A model generated the notes under the pieces. That model was not told the origin of the DNA. It saw only the letters and a program-made list of their open reading frames with translations, and made no database searches. This document shows positions 8,663 through 15,477 of a stretch of DNA of 15,477 nt, one piece after another. Numbering within the stretch: the stretch's first letter is position 1; every line of letters begins with the position of its first letter. The position numbers and the translations under genes were made by a program. The stretch comes from Candidatus Cloacimonadota bacterium (lineage in GTDB: Bacteria; Cloacimonadota; Cloacimonadia; Cloacimonadales; Cloacimonadaceae): positions 1 to 15,477 of the forward strand of contig JAQUJJ010000088.1 of NCBI GenBank assembly GCA_028681035.1, written 5' to 3'.

Positions 8663-8971
8663 GAATAATCGCCAAGAGACAATAAGAAAGCTTAGAGATA
8701 ATCTGGATCATCGAAGCGATTTGCAGAAACTGTGATCAAATTTGCAGAAACGGTGATCAGAGATATGCCCAAAATAGCCATTTGCAGTTTTCAGTGATCA
8801 GATTTGCAGTTTTCAGTGATCAAGTACAGATGCTCTCACCTGTAAAAAAGAAAGGGAAAGCGAGAAATTACTTGACAGCAATCATTGGTGGCGGTTTCTT
8901 TAGTTTTGGGTGTGAAACTATTGAATTCACATTACTAAAATTAATGTTCTCAGCCCTTAAAAGGAGGAATC
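8663..8971. other. Noncoding gap between phage remnant and lipoprotein gene
   Basis: This 309-nt stretch has no convincing gene. It holds the four-copy repeat at 8719-8823 and, nearer the next gene, a TTGACA at 8872-8877 that could be a -35 box, without a good -10 at 17 nt. A frame opening at 8782 reads through the repeats and into the lipoprotein gene in another phase, has no ribosome-binding site and looks accidental. Confidence 0.6.
8719..8823. repeat. Four direct repeats ATTTGCAG(N)GTGATCA, possible IS end relic
   Basis: Four near-identical 21-22 nt units occur at 8719-8739, 8740-8760, 8780-8801 and 8802-8823. Each begins ATTTGCAG and ends GTGATCAR. The first pair shares AAAC before the GTGATCA end and the second pair shares TTTTCA, so they form two pairs of adjacent copies separated by 19 nt (8761-8779). 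Multiple terminal repeats of this build are known for ends of IS21-family elements, but no transposase gene is in the window. The alternative is an operator array for a regulator of the downstream lipoprotein gene. Confidence 0.75.
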
Positions 8972-10678
8972 ATGAGGAACAGAAAGAGTGGTATTATAGT
9001 TCTCAGTATGCTAGTTCTTTTAGTATTATTGGGTGTTAGTGCCTGTGAAAAGGACAAACCTACAACTCCATCCGCCCCCAGCGGGTTCATAACGGGAACC
9101 GTTTTCTCTCAAGGCAGAGCTGTCTTGGCTGGTGTAACAGTTAAAGTAGGCACGATAAGCACAGAAACCAATATGTATGGTACTTATATGCTCAGCGGAA
9201 TCCCCGTGGGTGCAAGCACTAAGGTGGATTTCGAGATAGCTGAATATATCACTTTGCAAAAGACCATAAGCGTAGAAAATGGAAAAACATCTTACCTTAG
9301 CTGCACAATGTTTAAGCCGACTCAAACTACAATAGTGCCTTCCGTGGATAATACTCTTTACGATGGCGGTGCCCAGATTGTTATTCCTGCCAATGCTTTT
9401 GTGGATGCACAAGGCACTGCTTTTACTGGTAATGTGCTAACTGAAGTGAAATACTTCGATCCCACTTTGCCTGAGTGTATAGAATCCTTCCCGGGGACTT
9501 TCTCCGGTTTGCGTGAAGATGGAGTTACTATAACGGATTTTGAATCCTACGGCTTTATCAGCGCACAGTTCTTCAAGAGCACTGCGCCAACTGAAGAGCT
9601 GAACCTTGCCTCTGGCAAAGAAGCATCCTTGATAGCCCCGATTCCCTACTCATTACAAGCCAATGCACCCGCCACTATCCCCTTGTGGTACTACGACGAT
9701 GTGGCAGGTATCTGGAAAGAACAGGGAGCAGCCACCAGAGTAGGAAATAACTATGAAGGCAATGTATCTCACTTCACCTATTGGAACTTTGACCAACCTA
9801 TCACAATTTCAGACAAATCTACCATTACAGGAAAAGTAGTTTGGAACGATACCAATCATAGCCCCATCGCAAATGCACAGGTAGTTGCCACTGGCGAAAA
9901 TTATTCAGGATATACCAAAGTGTATTCTGCCTCTGATGGTAGCTTTAGCATTTCCGTGAAAGCCAACGCACAAGTGAAAATCCGCGCATACATTGGGCAG
10001 AATAGCTCTCCCAACACAGCAACAATAAACACCGCCGCTGGTGAAGGAACTATGGCAATAGCAGATATCGTGATTAGCGATGAAAGCTATACCTTGAATG
10101 GCAGTTTAGTGGATAGCTCCAGCCAGCCTCTGGCTAATGAATATGGCAATATCACCGTAGTCAGCACAGGAGATTATATTGGCGGATTCCAAACAGATGC
10201 TAATGGCAATTTCTCTACGAAGGTATATCTTTCAAATAGTAAAGCTATTATTTCCATTTATTTTAGCACAGGTTGGGGAGGTAACGGATTGTATTCTTCA
10301 AACGTTCAATACACAGTTCCCCAAATTGGTCAGATTTACAACATTCCTAATCCTATCATGATGGGCGAAGGTGGAAAGGTAACCGGCTTACTGAAAGATA
10401 ATAATGGCAATCTCATTACAAATACATCCGTGTTTTTCATGCAAGAAGATGGAACTCAACAAGGCGAGATGTACGCAAGCGTGGACGAGAATGGACGCTT
10501 TGTAATGTCTCAAGCTCCTAATTTGGTGATTTCAGGTGTAAAAGCATACACCTATACTAGTAATACGAATTACGTTACTGCCAATACTTTTTCCTTAACA
10601 TTCTCAGGTTCTGGAGCAGAGCCTATCGATATCGGGATATTGAACTTTATTGTGGATACCACTCCTAGGAAAAAGTAG
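8972..10678 (+). CDS. Multi-domain surface lipoprotein with carboxypeptidase-regulatory-like repeats
   Basis: This 568-aa protein has a signal peptide with lipobox VSAC and acceptor Cys25, followed by a Pro/Thr/Ser linker (about 28-37), so it is lipid-anchored and probably exposed. Four beta-sandwich modules of the carboxypeptidase D regulatory type can be seen by their G.V.....PL..A.V.V......T...G.F pattern: about residues 38-113, then three in series after about 283 (starting TGKVVWND, LNGSLVDSS and VTGLLKDN). Between them, about 117-275, lies a different beta region beginning GGAQIVIPANAFVDAQG, like the extracellular domain of CILP/FAM171-type proteins, and ending at SHFTYWNFD. No catalytic motif is visible; roles in adhesion or carbohydrate/surface binding are inferred only. 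GGAGG at 8963-8967 sits just before the ATG. The gene stands alone, with a terminator 16 nt after its stop. Confidence 0.85.
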   Translation: MRNRKSGIIVLSMLVLLVLLGVSACEKDKPTTPSAPSGFITGTVFSQGRAVLAGVTVKVGTISTETNMYGTYMLSGIPVGASTKVDFEIAEYITLQKTISVENGKTSYLSCTMFKPTQTTIVPSVDNTLYDGGAQIVIPANAFVDAQGTAFTGNVLTEVKYFDPTLPECIESFPGTFSGLREDGVTITDFESYGFISAQFFKSTAPTEELNLASGKEASLIAPIPYSLQANAPATIPLWYYDDVAGIWKEQGAATRVGNNYEGNVSHFTYWNFDQPITISDKSTITGKVVWNDTNHSPIANAQVVATGENYSGYTKVYSASDGSFSISVKANAQVKIRAYIGQNSSPNTATINTAAGEGTMAIADIVISDESYTLNGSLVDSSSQPLANEYGNITVVSTGDYIGGFQTDANGNFSTKVYLSNSKAIISIYFSTGWGGNGLYSSNVQYTVPQIGQIYNIPNPIMMGEGGKVTGLLKDNNGNLITNTSVFFMQEDGTQQGEMYASVDENGRFVMSQAPNLVISGVKAYTYTSNTNYVTANTFSLTFSGSGAEPIDIGILNFIVDTTPRKK

Positions 10679-10693
10679 CTAGTTTACACATAT

Positions 10694-10730
10694 AAAGGGA
10701 GCGGGAATAGTATCCTGCTCCCCCTTTTGT
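10694..10730 (+). terminator. Rho-independent terminator of the surface lipoprotein gene
   Basis: A 10-bp stem with one G-T pair (10697-10706 with 10713-10722, arm GGGAGCGGGA) and a 6-nt loop is followed by CCTTTTGT. It begins 16 nt after the stop of the lipoprotein gene, separating it from the operon that starts at 10908. The following 10731-10907 shows no gene and no clear promoter. Confidence 0.8.
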
Positions 10731-10897
10731 CTTCGCCAAGTGCCCCAAAGGAAGAGTTTTTTGGCTCATTTATTGCAAATAACAGCCCTTACCCTGCATT
10801 ATCTGAAACTAATATGAGGGATTTGAAGAATTCCTCTGTAGTAATAAGTAACTAAGTTTAGAAAGCATCCGAACATAATGACAAGAATTAAGCCAAA

Positions 10898-10905
10898 AGA
10901 GGTGG
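10898..10905 (+). promoter_or_regulatory. Ribosome-binding site deciding the PqqD-like start
   Basis: AGAGGTGG lies 2-5 nt before ATG 10908 (GAGG core 5 nt away), whereas the in-frame ATG at 10878 has no purine-rich site before it. The shorter, 82-aa form is therefore preferred. Confidence 0.7.
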
Positions 10906-10907
10906 AC

Positions 10908-11156
10908 ATGAATACCGACCAATTGATGACCCTTGCCGTGAACAAGAACGGCTTTATCTTCGATCCCGCAAATGGAGTAAGCTATACAGTTAATGATACC
11001 GGTTTATTCATTCTAAAACACCTGCAAAAAGGGGTGGATAAGGATGATATAATACCCTTGATAACCGAAGAATACGACGTTAATATAGAGAACGCCCGTA
11101 GCGATATAGAACACTATATGTCCATGCTAAAAGCCTTGCATTTGGTGGACGCATGA
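10908..11156 (+). CDS. PqqD-family peptide-binding/recognition protein
   Basis: This 82-aa protein (92 aa if the weak ATG at 10878 were used) matches the PqqD family throughout: a first beta pair (FIFDPANGVSYTVNDTG), helix FILKHLQKG, helix DDIIPLITEEY, then a last helix (DIEHYMSMLKALHLV). PqqD proteins are small winged-helix carriers that hold a precursor peptide for a modifying enzyme (RiPP recognition element); free-standing copies also occur with kinases and ligases. The stop TGA overlaps the ATG of the ATP-grasp gene by 4 nt (ATGA), so the pair is translationally coupled and likely works together. No radical SAM enzyme or precursor peptide gene is next to it, which is unlike PQQ synthesis. 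It probably delivers a substrate to the ATP-grasp ligase; this is inference. Confidence 0.8.
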   Translation: MNTDQLMTLAVNKNGFIFDPANGVSYTVNDTGLFILKHLQKGVDKDDIIPLITEEYDVNIENARSDIEHYMSMLKALHLVDA

Positions 11157-12229
11157 TGCCCAACCTGAAACACCTTAATATAACTATCGCCGTAACAGGG
11201 CTTAAAACAGGCGACAACCCTCAGCCCGGCGTGGCGGTGATACGCAGCATTCGTGCGGCAGGCTTTACAGGCAAGATAATCGGCTTAGTTTATGACGCTA
11301 TGGAATCCGGCATATATCTTGAAGGTATCGCTGATGAAGTTTATCAGATGCCTTATCCTTCCACGGGCGCAAACTCATTCTTAGCTCGCTTGGATTATAT
11401 CCTTAGCGTTAGCAAGATTGATGTCATCATCCCCACTTTGGATTCCGAGATACCCATCTACATCCGCCTGGAAAAAGAGCTGCAAGAACGTGGAATCCAT
11501 ACATATTTACCCACTGAAGAGCAATTTAACCTGCGTGATAAGATTAAGCTTTCCCAATTCTTCCCGCCCAAAGGCATAGACATTCCCAAAACTCACTTAA
11601 TTAACTCCGCTGACCAGATTACTAAACTAAAAGACGAGCTAAACTTCCCTGTTATCATCAAAGGCAGACTGTACGAAGCATATAAAGCTGCCAATGTCTT
11701 TGAAGCGCAGAAGTACTTTTACGAGCTTCAGGCGAAATGGGGCTTGCCTATTATTATGCAGGAAATCATCGATGGCGACGAGTTTAATGTGGTGATAGTA
11801 GGCGATGGCAAAGGCGGCTGCCTCGGCATGGTTCCCCAACGTAAACTGGTGATTACCGATAAAGGCAAAGGCTTTGGCGGCGTGGTGGTGAAGAACCCCG
11901 GCTTGGAAAGCTATGCCAATAAAGTAATCGAGGCACTCTCCTGGCGCGGACCCTGCGAACTGGAAATTATGAAAGATGAAGAAGGCGTGTTCTACCTCAT
12001 CGAGATAAACCCTCGCTTCCCTGCCTGGGTGCGTTTGGCGGAAGGCAGCGGGCAAAACCAGCCCGCCGCAACCGTACTTCTGGCATTAGGCGAAGAACAA
12101 GTGCAACTGCCTCCTTTTAGACCTGGAACGCTTTTTATCCGCCATGCGGAAGACATCATCAGCGACATCAGCTTACTTGGCGAAATCTCCGTTAATGGAG
12201 AACTTATCAGAACAAAGGAAGAGAAATGA
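11153..12229 (+). CDS. CarB-like ATP-grasp ligase
   Basis: This 358-aa cytoplasmic enzyme has the ATP-grasp layout: an N-terminal Rossmann-like pre-ATP domain (about 1-120, with VIIPTLDSE at 91-99), then the ATP-binding lobes. Visible key residues are Lys130 and Lys170 (FPVIIKGR) for ATP phosphates, the QEIIDGDEF hinge at 203-211, and Glu271, Glu284 and Asn286 (CELEI and LIEINPR) for Mg2+. Family members join a carboxylate, activated as acyl phosphate, to an amine. It resembles the carbamoyl-phosphate-synthase-large-subunit/PylC group. The start ATG 11153 overlaps the PqqD stop, with GGTGG at 11144-11148. Its own stop overlaps the next start by ATGA. The acceptor and donor substrates are not readable from sequence. 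In this operon an amino-acid or peptide amide ligation is the simplest reading. Confidence 0.85.
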   Translation: MMPNLKHLNITIAVTGLKTGDNPQPGVAVIRSIRAAGFTGKIIGLVYDAMESGIYLEGIADEVYQMPYPSTGANSFLARLDYILSVSKIDVIIPTLDSEIPIYIRLEKELQERGIHTYLPTEEQFNLRDKIKLSQFFPPKGIDIPKTHLINSADQITKLKDELNFPVIIKGRLYEAYKAANVFEAQKYFYELQAKWGLPIIMQEIIDGDEFNVVIVGDGKGGCLGMVPQRKLVITDKGKGFGGVVVKNPGLESYANKVIEALSWRGPCELEIMKDEEGVFYLIEINPRFPAWVRLAEGSGQNQPAATVLLALGEEQVQLPPFRPGTLFIRHAEDIISDISLLGEISVNGELIRTKEEK

Positions 12230-13575
12230 AAAAGAACTATACAGCCCCATACATCGAACGTAACAGTGCCGGCAACCTGAATAAGTATGCTCATACAACC
12301 GTGGTGCGTCATCAAGATAACATAGATGGCGTGCTTATCAAGGACTTAATTGCAGAGCACGGCTCTCCCTTGTTCGTATTTTCTGAGAAACAAATCCGCA
12401 GGACTTATCGCCGTTTGCTGGATACCATCCGCATCCATTACCCGCTTGCCGACATCACTTGGTCTTACAAAACCAACTACCTCTCTGCCATCTGCAATAT
12501 CTTCCATCAGGAAGGAGCACCCGCAGAGGTTGTATCTGGCATGGAATACGAGCTGGCACGTCATAACGGCATTGCCGGCGACAATATCTACTTCAACGGA
12601 CCCTCCAAGCGCAAAAGCGATTTGCATCGTGCCATCAGCGAAGGTGCTGCCATACATATTGACCATCTGGAAGAGCTGTACTTAATCGAGAAACTTGCAG
12701 AAGAGCTGAACATCACCCCCAAAGTGGCAATTCGCATGAACATGGATACCGGCATAAGCCCGCTGTGGACACGCTTCGGATTTAACTACGAGAACGGCGA
12801 AGCCTACCGCACTGTGCAGCGCATAATATCCGGCGGCAAGATGCAGCTTGCGGGTTTACACACTCATATAGGCACCTTTATCTTGGATCCCAATGCTTAC
12901 TACTGGGCTGCCAGCAAGATGCTTAGCTTTGCCCAAACGATTAAAGAAAACTTCGATATTGTAGTGGATTACATCGATCTTGGCGGGGGCTTTGCATCTC
13001 AGAATACTCTGCATGATCAATATACTCCCGGCGAACTTGCCTCGCCTTCTTTCGAGCAGTATGCCGAAGCCATCGGCACTGCCTTCAACGCCTCCATATT
13101 TGTAAAAGAACACCGTCCCCGCTTGCTTCTGGAAACTGGCAGAGTGCTGATAGACGATGCGGGCTACTTAATTGCCAGCGTGTTGGGCAAGAAGAACCTT
13201 CCCACCGGCGAACGTGCCGTAATTCTGGATGCTGGAGTTAACGTGAATATCACCGCCTGGTGGTATAAACAGCGTTTGTTGCCCACCAAGCCCTTCCCCG
13301 GAAGTTACCAGAATACCGTGTTTTACGGTCCGCTGTGCATGAATATTGATGTTATCCGTCCGGCAATGCCTTTCCCCGATCTGTATTACGGCGATACGGT
13401 GCTTATTTCCCCTGTGGGAGCATACAACGTTACCCAATGGATGCAATTTATAGAATACCGTCCCAATGTGTGCCTCATTTCCGAAACTGGCAAGGTAGAG
13501 ATAATCCGTGAAAAGGAAGATATCAGCGATATGATAGCCAGGGAGTTCATTCCGGAGCATCTTAGACGGGTTTGA
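12226..13575 (+). CDS. Fold-type III PLP-dependent amino-acid decarboxylase, LysA-like
   Basis: This 449-aa protein belongs to the alanine-racemase-fold decarboxylases (diaminopimelate, ornithine/arginine, carboxynorspermidine types). Visible motifs are Lys82 in SYKTN (Schiff base with PLP), RFGF at 183-186, GLHTHIG at 210-216, DLGGGF at 251-256, ETGR at 303-306 (phosphate and pyridine binding, normally EPGR) and GPLC at 368-371 with Cys371. In true LysA the Cys is followed by ESxD, which binds the substrate's distal end; here it reads CMNID, so the substrate is probably not diaminopimelate. Tyr400 follows in VGAYN. Length is within the usual 400-450 aa. AAGGA at 12215-12219 precedes the start, which overlaps the ATP-grasp stop by 4 nt. 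It should release CO2 from an amino acid or from an amino-acid end of a conjugate. Confidence 0.85.
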   Translation: MKKNYTAPYIERNSAGNLNKYAHTTVVRHQDNIDGVLIKDLIAEHGSPLFVFSEKQIRRTYRRLLDTIRIHYPLADITWSYKTNYLSAICNIFHQEGAPAEVVSGMEYELARHNGIAGDNIYFNGPSKRKSDLHRAISEGAAIHIDHLEELYLIEKLAEELNITPKVAIRMNMDTGISPLWTRFGFNYENGEAYRTVQRIISGGKMQLAGLHTHIGTFILDPNAYYWAASKMLSFAQTIKENFDIVVDYIDLGGGFASQNTLHDQYTPGELASPSFEQYAEAIGTAFNASIFVKEHRPRLLLETGRVLIDDAGYLIASVLGKKNLPTGERAVILDAGVNVNITAWWYKQRLLPTKPFPGSYQNTVFYGPLCMNIDVIRPAMPFPDLYYGDTVLISPVGAYNVTQWMQFIEYRPNVCLISETGKVEIIREKEDISDMIAREFIPEHLRRV

Positions 13576-13579
13576 GCAT

Positions 13580-15477
13580 ATGAAGCCTGTAGTGCGCATA
13601 ATGCCCTTTTTCAGAGCAGTAGGCAGCGTAGTCCTTGCCATTCCGCACAGCTATGCTTCTATACTGTTTTCTGATTCCATTCTGTTGGGTCTGATGCTGC
13701 TATTGGTAACTCTGCTTTCTCCTGTTGTGGGCTTATCGGGCTTGGTGTCTCTTGTAGTAGCGATTCTGGTATCCCGCAGCATGGGTTTTGAAAGCTGGGA
13801 ATCCCGTAGTGGCATTGCCGCTTTTAACAGCCTGATTGTTGGCATGGCAGTTGGTTATTATTACCCCATGCAGATGATTACGCATGCACCCACTTTCTAC
13901 TTTGGTTTCCTGGCGATGATTTCCATTATCACGCTGCTTCTGTATCTGCTAATAAGCTACCTATCTAACACCTTCTTCCGTCTTCCCGCCATGAGCCTAC
14001 CTTTTTCCATTGTGGCATTGTTGCTTTGGTTCTATTTTGCCCGGTTGGGTTACTTATCCAATTATCCTTTCGATAAATTGCTGCTTTTCTCCACGCCACC
14101 AGCACTACCGGAGTTCTGGCGGCTTTTCTTTATCAGCCTTGGCTCCATATTTTTTACCCCTGAAGTAGTGGCGGGTATGCTGGTAGGCTTAGCGTTGTTA
14201 ATTATCACCCGCATCGGCTTTGTGCTGGCACTATTAGGATGGACAATCAGCTATTTCCTGATGCATCTGATGGGCAGTGTACCCGGCAGCGGCATGTTCT
14301 ATCCCGGTTTCAATGGCATCCTGATTATGCTGGCAGTGGGCGGAATATACCTTCTCCCCAGCAAGACTTCCTGGTTGGTGGCTGCTTTTTCTACAGCCAT
14401 CGGATTCATACTGATCATGCTGTTTAACCTTACTTACTATCATTTCAACAGTTATACTGGGCTATACTCGACCTTAAGTGTGCCGGTATTTGCCTTCCCG
14501 CTGAATATCGTGGTGCTTTTGGTAATCTTTACGTTGCGCTTGCGCATTGTGGTGAATAAACCGGTGATGAACGACTTTGGGGTCTTCAATCCAGAGCAAG
14601 CCCTGCAAACTTACCAAGAGAGGCACAAACGCTTCAGCAGCCTCGGTATTCCCCAGTTTGCTCTTCCTTTACAGGGAGAGTGGCAAATCACCCAAGGGCA
14701 TAATGGCGAACATACCCACAAATTGGATTGGGCTTACGCCTGGGATTTTGAGATGCAGGATACCAAAAGCAAGCCCTATGCCTCCGATGAAAACACCCTA
14801 AGCGACTATTATGCCTACGGAAAACCTGTTTTTGCCTCTGCTGCCGGCTATGTGGTGAAGCTAATGGACGGCGTGCTCGACAACCCCATTGGACAGCTAA
14901 ACACTCGCGATAATTGGGGCAACTACCTTTGCCTCTCACATGGTTATGGACTTTACAGCTTTTATTCCCACCTAAAACAAGGTAGCTTAGTTGCTAAAAT
15001 GGGGGATTACTTAAAGCAAGGCGATAAACTAGGCTTGATTGGCAATTCCGGACGCTCTGCAGTGCCGCATCTGCATTTCCAGATTCAGCTTGGTGCGGAG
15101 GCAGGTAGCCGTAGCCGCTTGTCTCATCTTGTAAACTATAAACTGCACAGTGGCAATGGCATAGAGTTTATCGGCAGTGGCATTCCCAAGAAGGGTGAGC
15201 TGCTTTCCCCGCTGGTGCCGGAAGAACATCTACAAAGCATGCTGGGCTTGCAAAACCAAGCCGAATTAACACTACAGGTTAATAGCGGGAAACGCCAAAA
15301 ACAAGAAACCTGGAAGATAGAGCTGGATTTTTGGGGTAAATTTAGGGCTAGCTCTAGCAGAAATAGCAATCTGGAATTTAGTGTGTATGGCGGCATCTAC
15401 AATGCTCTTTCGCTGAAAGGGAATCGCAATAGTGCTTTAGCTGCCTTTGCCTTGCTGATTTCTCGCTTGCCTTATAG
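13580..15477 (+). CDS. Urea-transporter-like membrane domain fused to M23 metallopeptidase, partial
   Basis: The frame is open from ATG 13580, 4 nt after the decarboxylase stop, to the right edge (631 whole codons, no stop), so the C-terminus is missing. Residues about 8-320 form a polytopic membrane domain with the two-fold internal repeat of urea transporters: SYASILFSDSILLGL in the first half and SIFFTPEVVAGMLVGL (Glu195) in the second, and matching FNSLIVGMAVG and FNGILIMLAVGG segments. Residues about 365-510 are an M23 peptidase domain: His378/His380 and Asp383 (HTHKLD), the YSHL segment, and HLH at 497-499, giving the zinc ligands. A further basic and beta-rich part follows from about 520. 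M23 enzymes cut peptidoglycan or glycine-containing cross-links. No good Shine-Dalgarno is seen, so translation is probably coupled. The fusion suggests a channel with an attached peptidase. Confidence 0.85.
   Translation, partial: MKPVVRIMPFFRAVGSVVLAIPHSYASILFSDSILLGLMLLLVTLLSPVVGLSGLVSLVVAILVSRSMGFESWESRSGIAAFNSLIVGMAVGYYYPMQMITHAPTFYFGFLAMISIITLLLYLLISYLSNTFFRLPAMSLPFSIVALLLWFYFARLGYLSNYPFDKLLLFSTPPALPEFWRLFFISLGSIFFTPEVVAGMLVGLALLIITRIGFVLALLGWTISYFLMHLMGSVPGSGMFYPGFNGILIMLAVGGIYLLPSKTSWLVAAFSTAIGFILIMLFNLTYYHFNSYTGLYSTLSVPVFAFPLNIVVLLVIFTLRLRIVVNKPVMNDFGVFNPEQALQTYQERHKRFSSLGIPQFALPLQGEWQITQGHNGEHTHKLDWAYAWDFEMQDTKSKPYASDENTLSDYYAYGKPVFASAAGYVVKLMDGVLDNPIGQLNTRDNWGNYLCLSHGYGLYSFYSHLKQGSLVAKMGDYLKQGDKLGLIGNSGRSAVPHLHFQIQLGAEAGSRSRLSHLVNYKLHSGNGIEFIGSGIPKKGELLSPLVPEEHLQSMLGLQNQAELTLQVNSGKRQKQETWKIELDFWGKFRASSSRNSNLEFSVYGGIYNALSLKGNRNSALAAFALLISRLPY

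Noticed and set aside
8719..8823. CRISPR array
   Set aside because: Units are adjacent in pairs without spacers of regular length, too short, and no cas genes are present.
8782..9039. 85-aa frame through the repeat array into the lipoprotein gene
   Set aside because: No ribosome-binding site, runs through repeats and overlaps the well-supported lipoprotein start in another phase.
10908..11156. PQQ biosynthesis locus
   Set aside because: No pqqA, pqqC or pqqE-like genes; the neighbours are a ligase, a decarboxylase and a channel-peptidase.
13168..13641. 157-aa minus-strand frame over the decarboxylase end
   Set aside because: It is antisense to the conserved ETGR-to-C-terminal part of the decarboxylase and shows no recognisable domain.

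Overview
The window looks like a chromosomal segment of a Gram-negative bacterium. Lipoprotein signal peptides are present, Shine-Dalgarno sites are ordinary AGGAG/GAGG, and the standard code is used. The gene styles (glycine-tailed lipoproteins, carboxypeptidase-regulatory-like lipoproteins, a urea-transporter/M23 fusion) suggest the Bacteroidota/FCB group, perhaps Cloacimonadota. That placement is from memory of family style and was not tested.

Region 1 (1-1737) is an accessory patch. It opens with a strong GC-rich REP-like palindrome, followed by a 28-codon small ORF whose end overlaps the start of a 246-aa lipoprotein, then a 142-aa membrane-anchored protein, then a second hairpin. Region 2 (1738-8662) is a decayed phage segment. 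It holds a 5'-truncated Dam-type adenine methylase, a 991-aa tail tape-measure protein, a tail gene broken by two in-frame stops, an intact small tail protein, and a frameshifted fibre/lectin-like gene. Between the methylase and the tape measure, on the opposite strand, sits an intact class III nucleotide cyclase that looks like cargo carried by the phage segment. Region 3 (8663-8971) is noncoding and carries four copies of a 21-22 bp repeat, possibly a relic insertion-sequence end.

Region 4 (8972-10733) is one gene for a 568-aa surface lipoprotein made of repeated beta-sandwich modules, closed by an intrinsic terminator. Region 5 (10908 to the right edge) is a tight four-gene operon: a PqqD-like carrier/recognition protein, a CarB-like ATP-grasp ligase, a LysA-like fold-III PLP decarboxylase with an altered substrate motif, and a urea-transporter-like membrane domain fused to an M23 metallopeptidase and running off the window. 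Stop/start overlaps of 4 nt, 4 nt and a 4-nt gap indicate one transcript with coupled translation. A PqqD-type binder, an ATP-dependent amide-forming ligase, an amino-acid decarboxylase and a membrane channel/peptidase together suggest a pathway that makes or tailors a peptide or amino-acid derivative and moves or trims it at the membrane. No precursor peptide gene was seen, and the product is unknown. This operon and the orphan phage-borne cyclase are the two most interesting items here.
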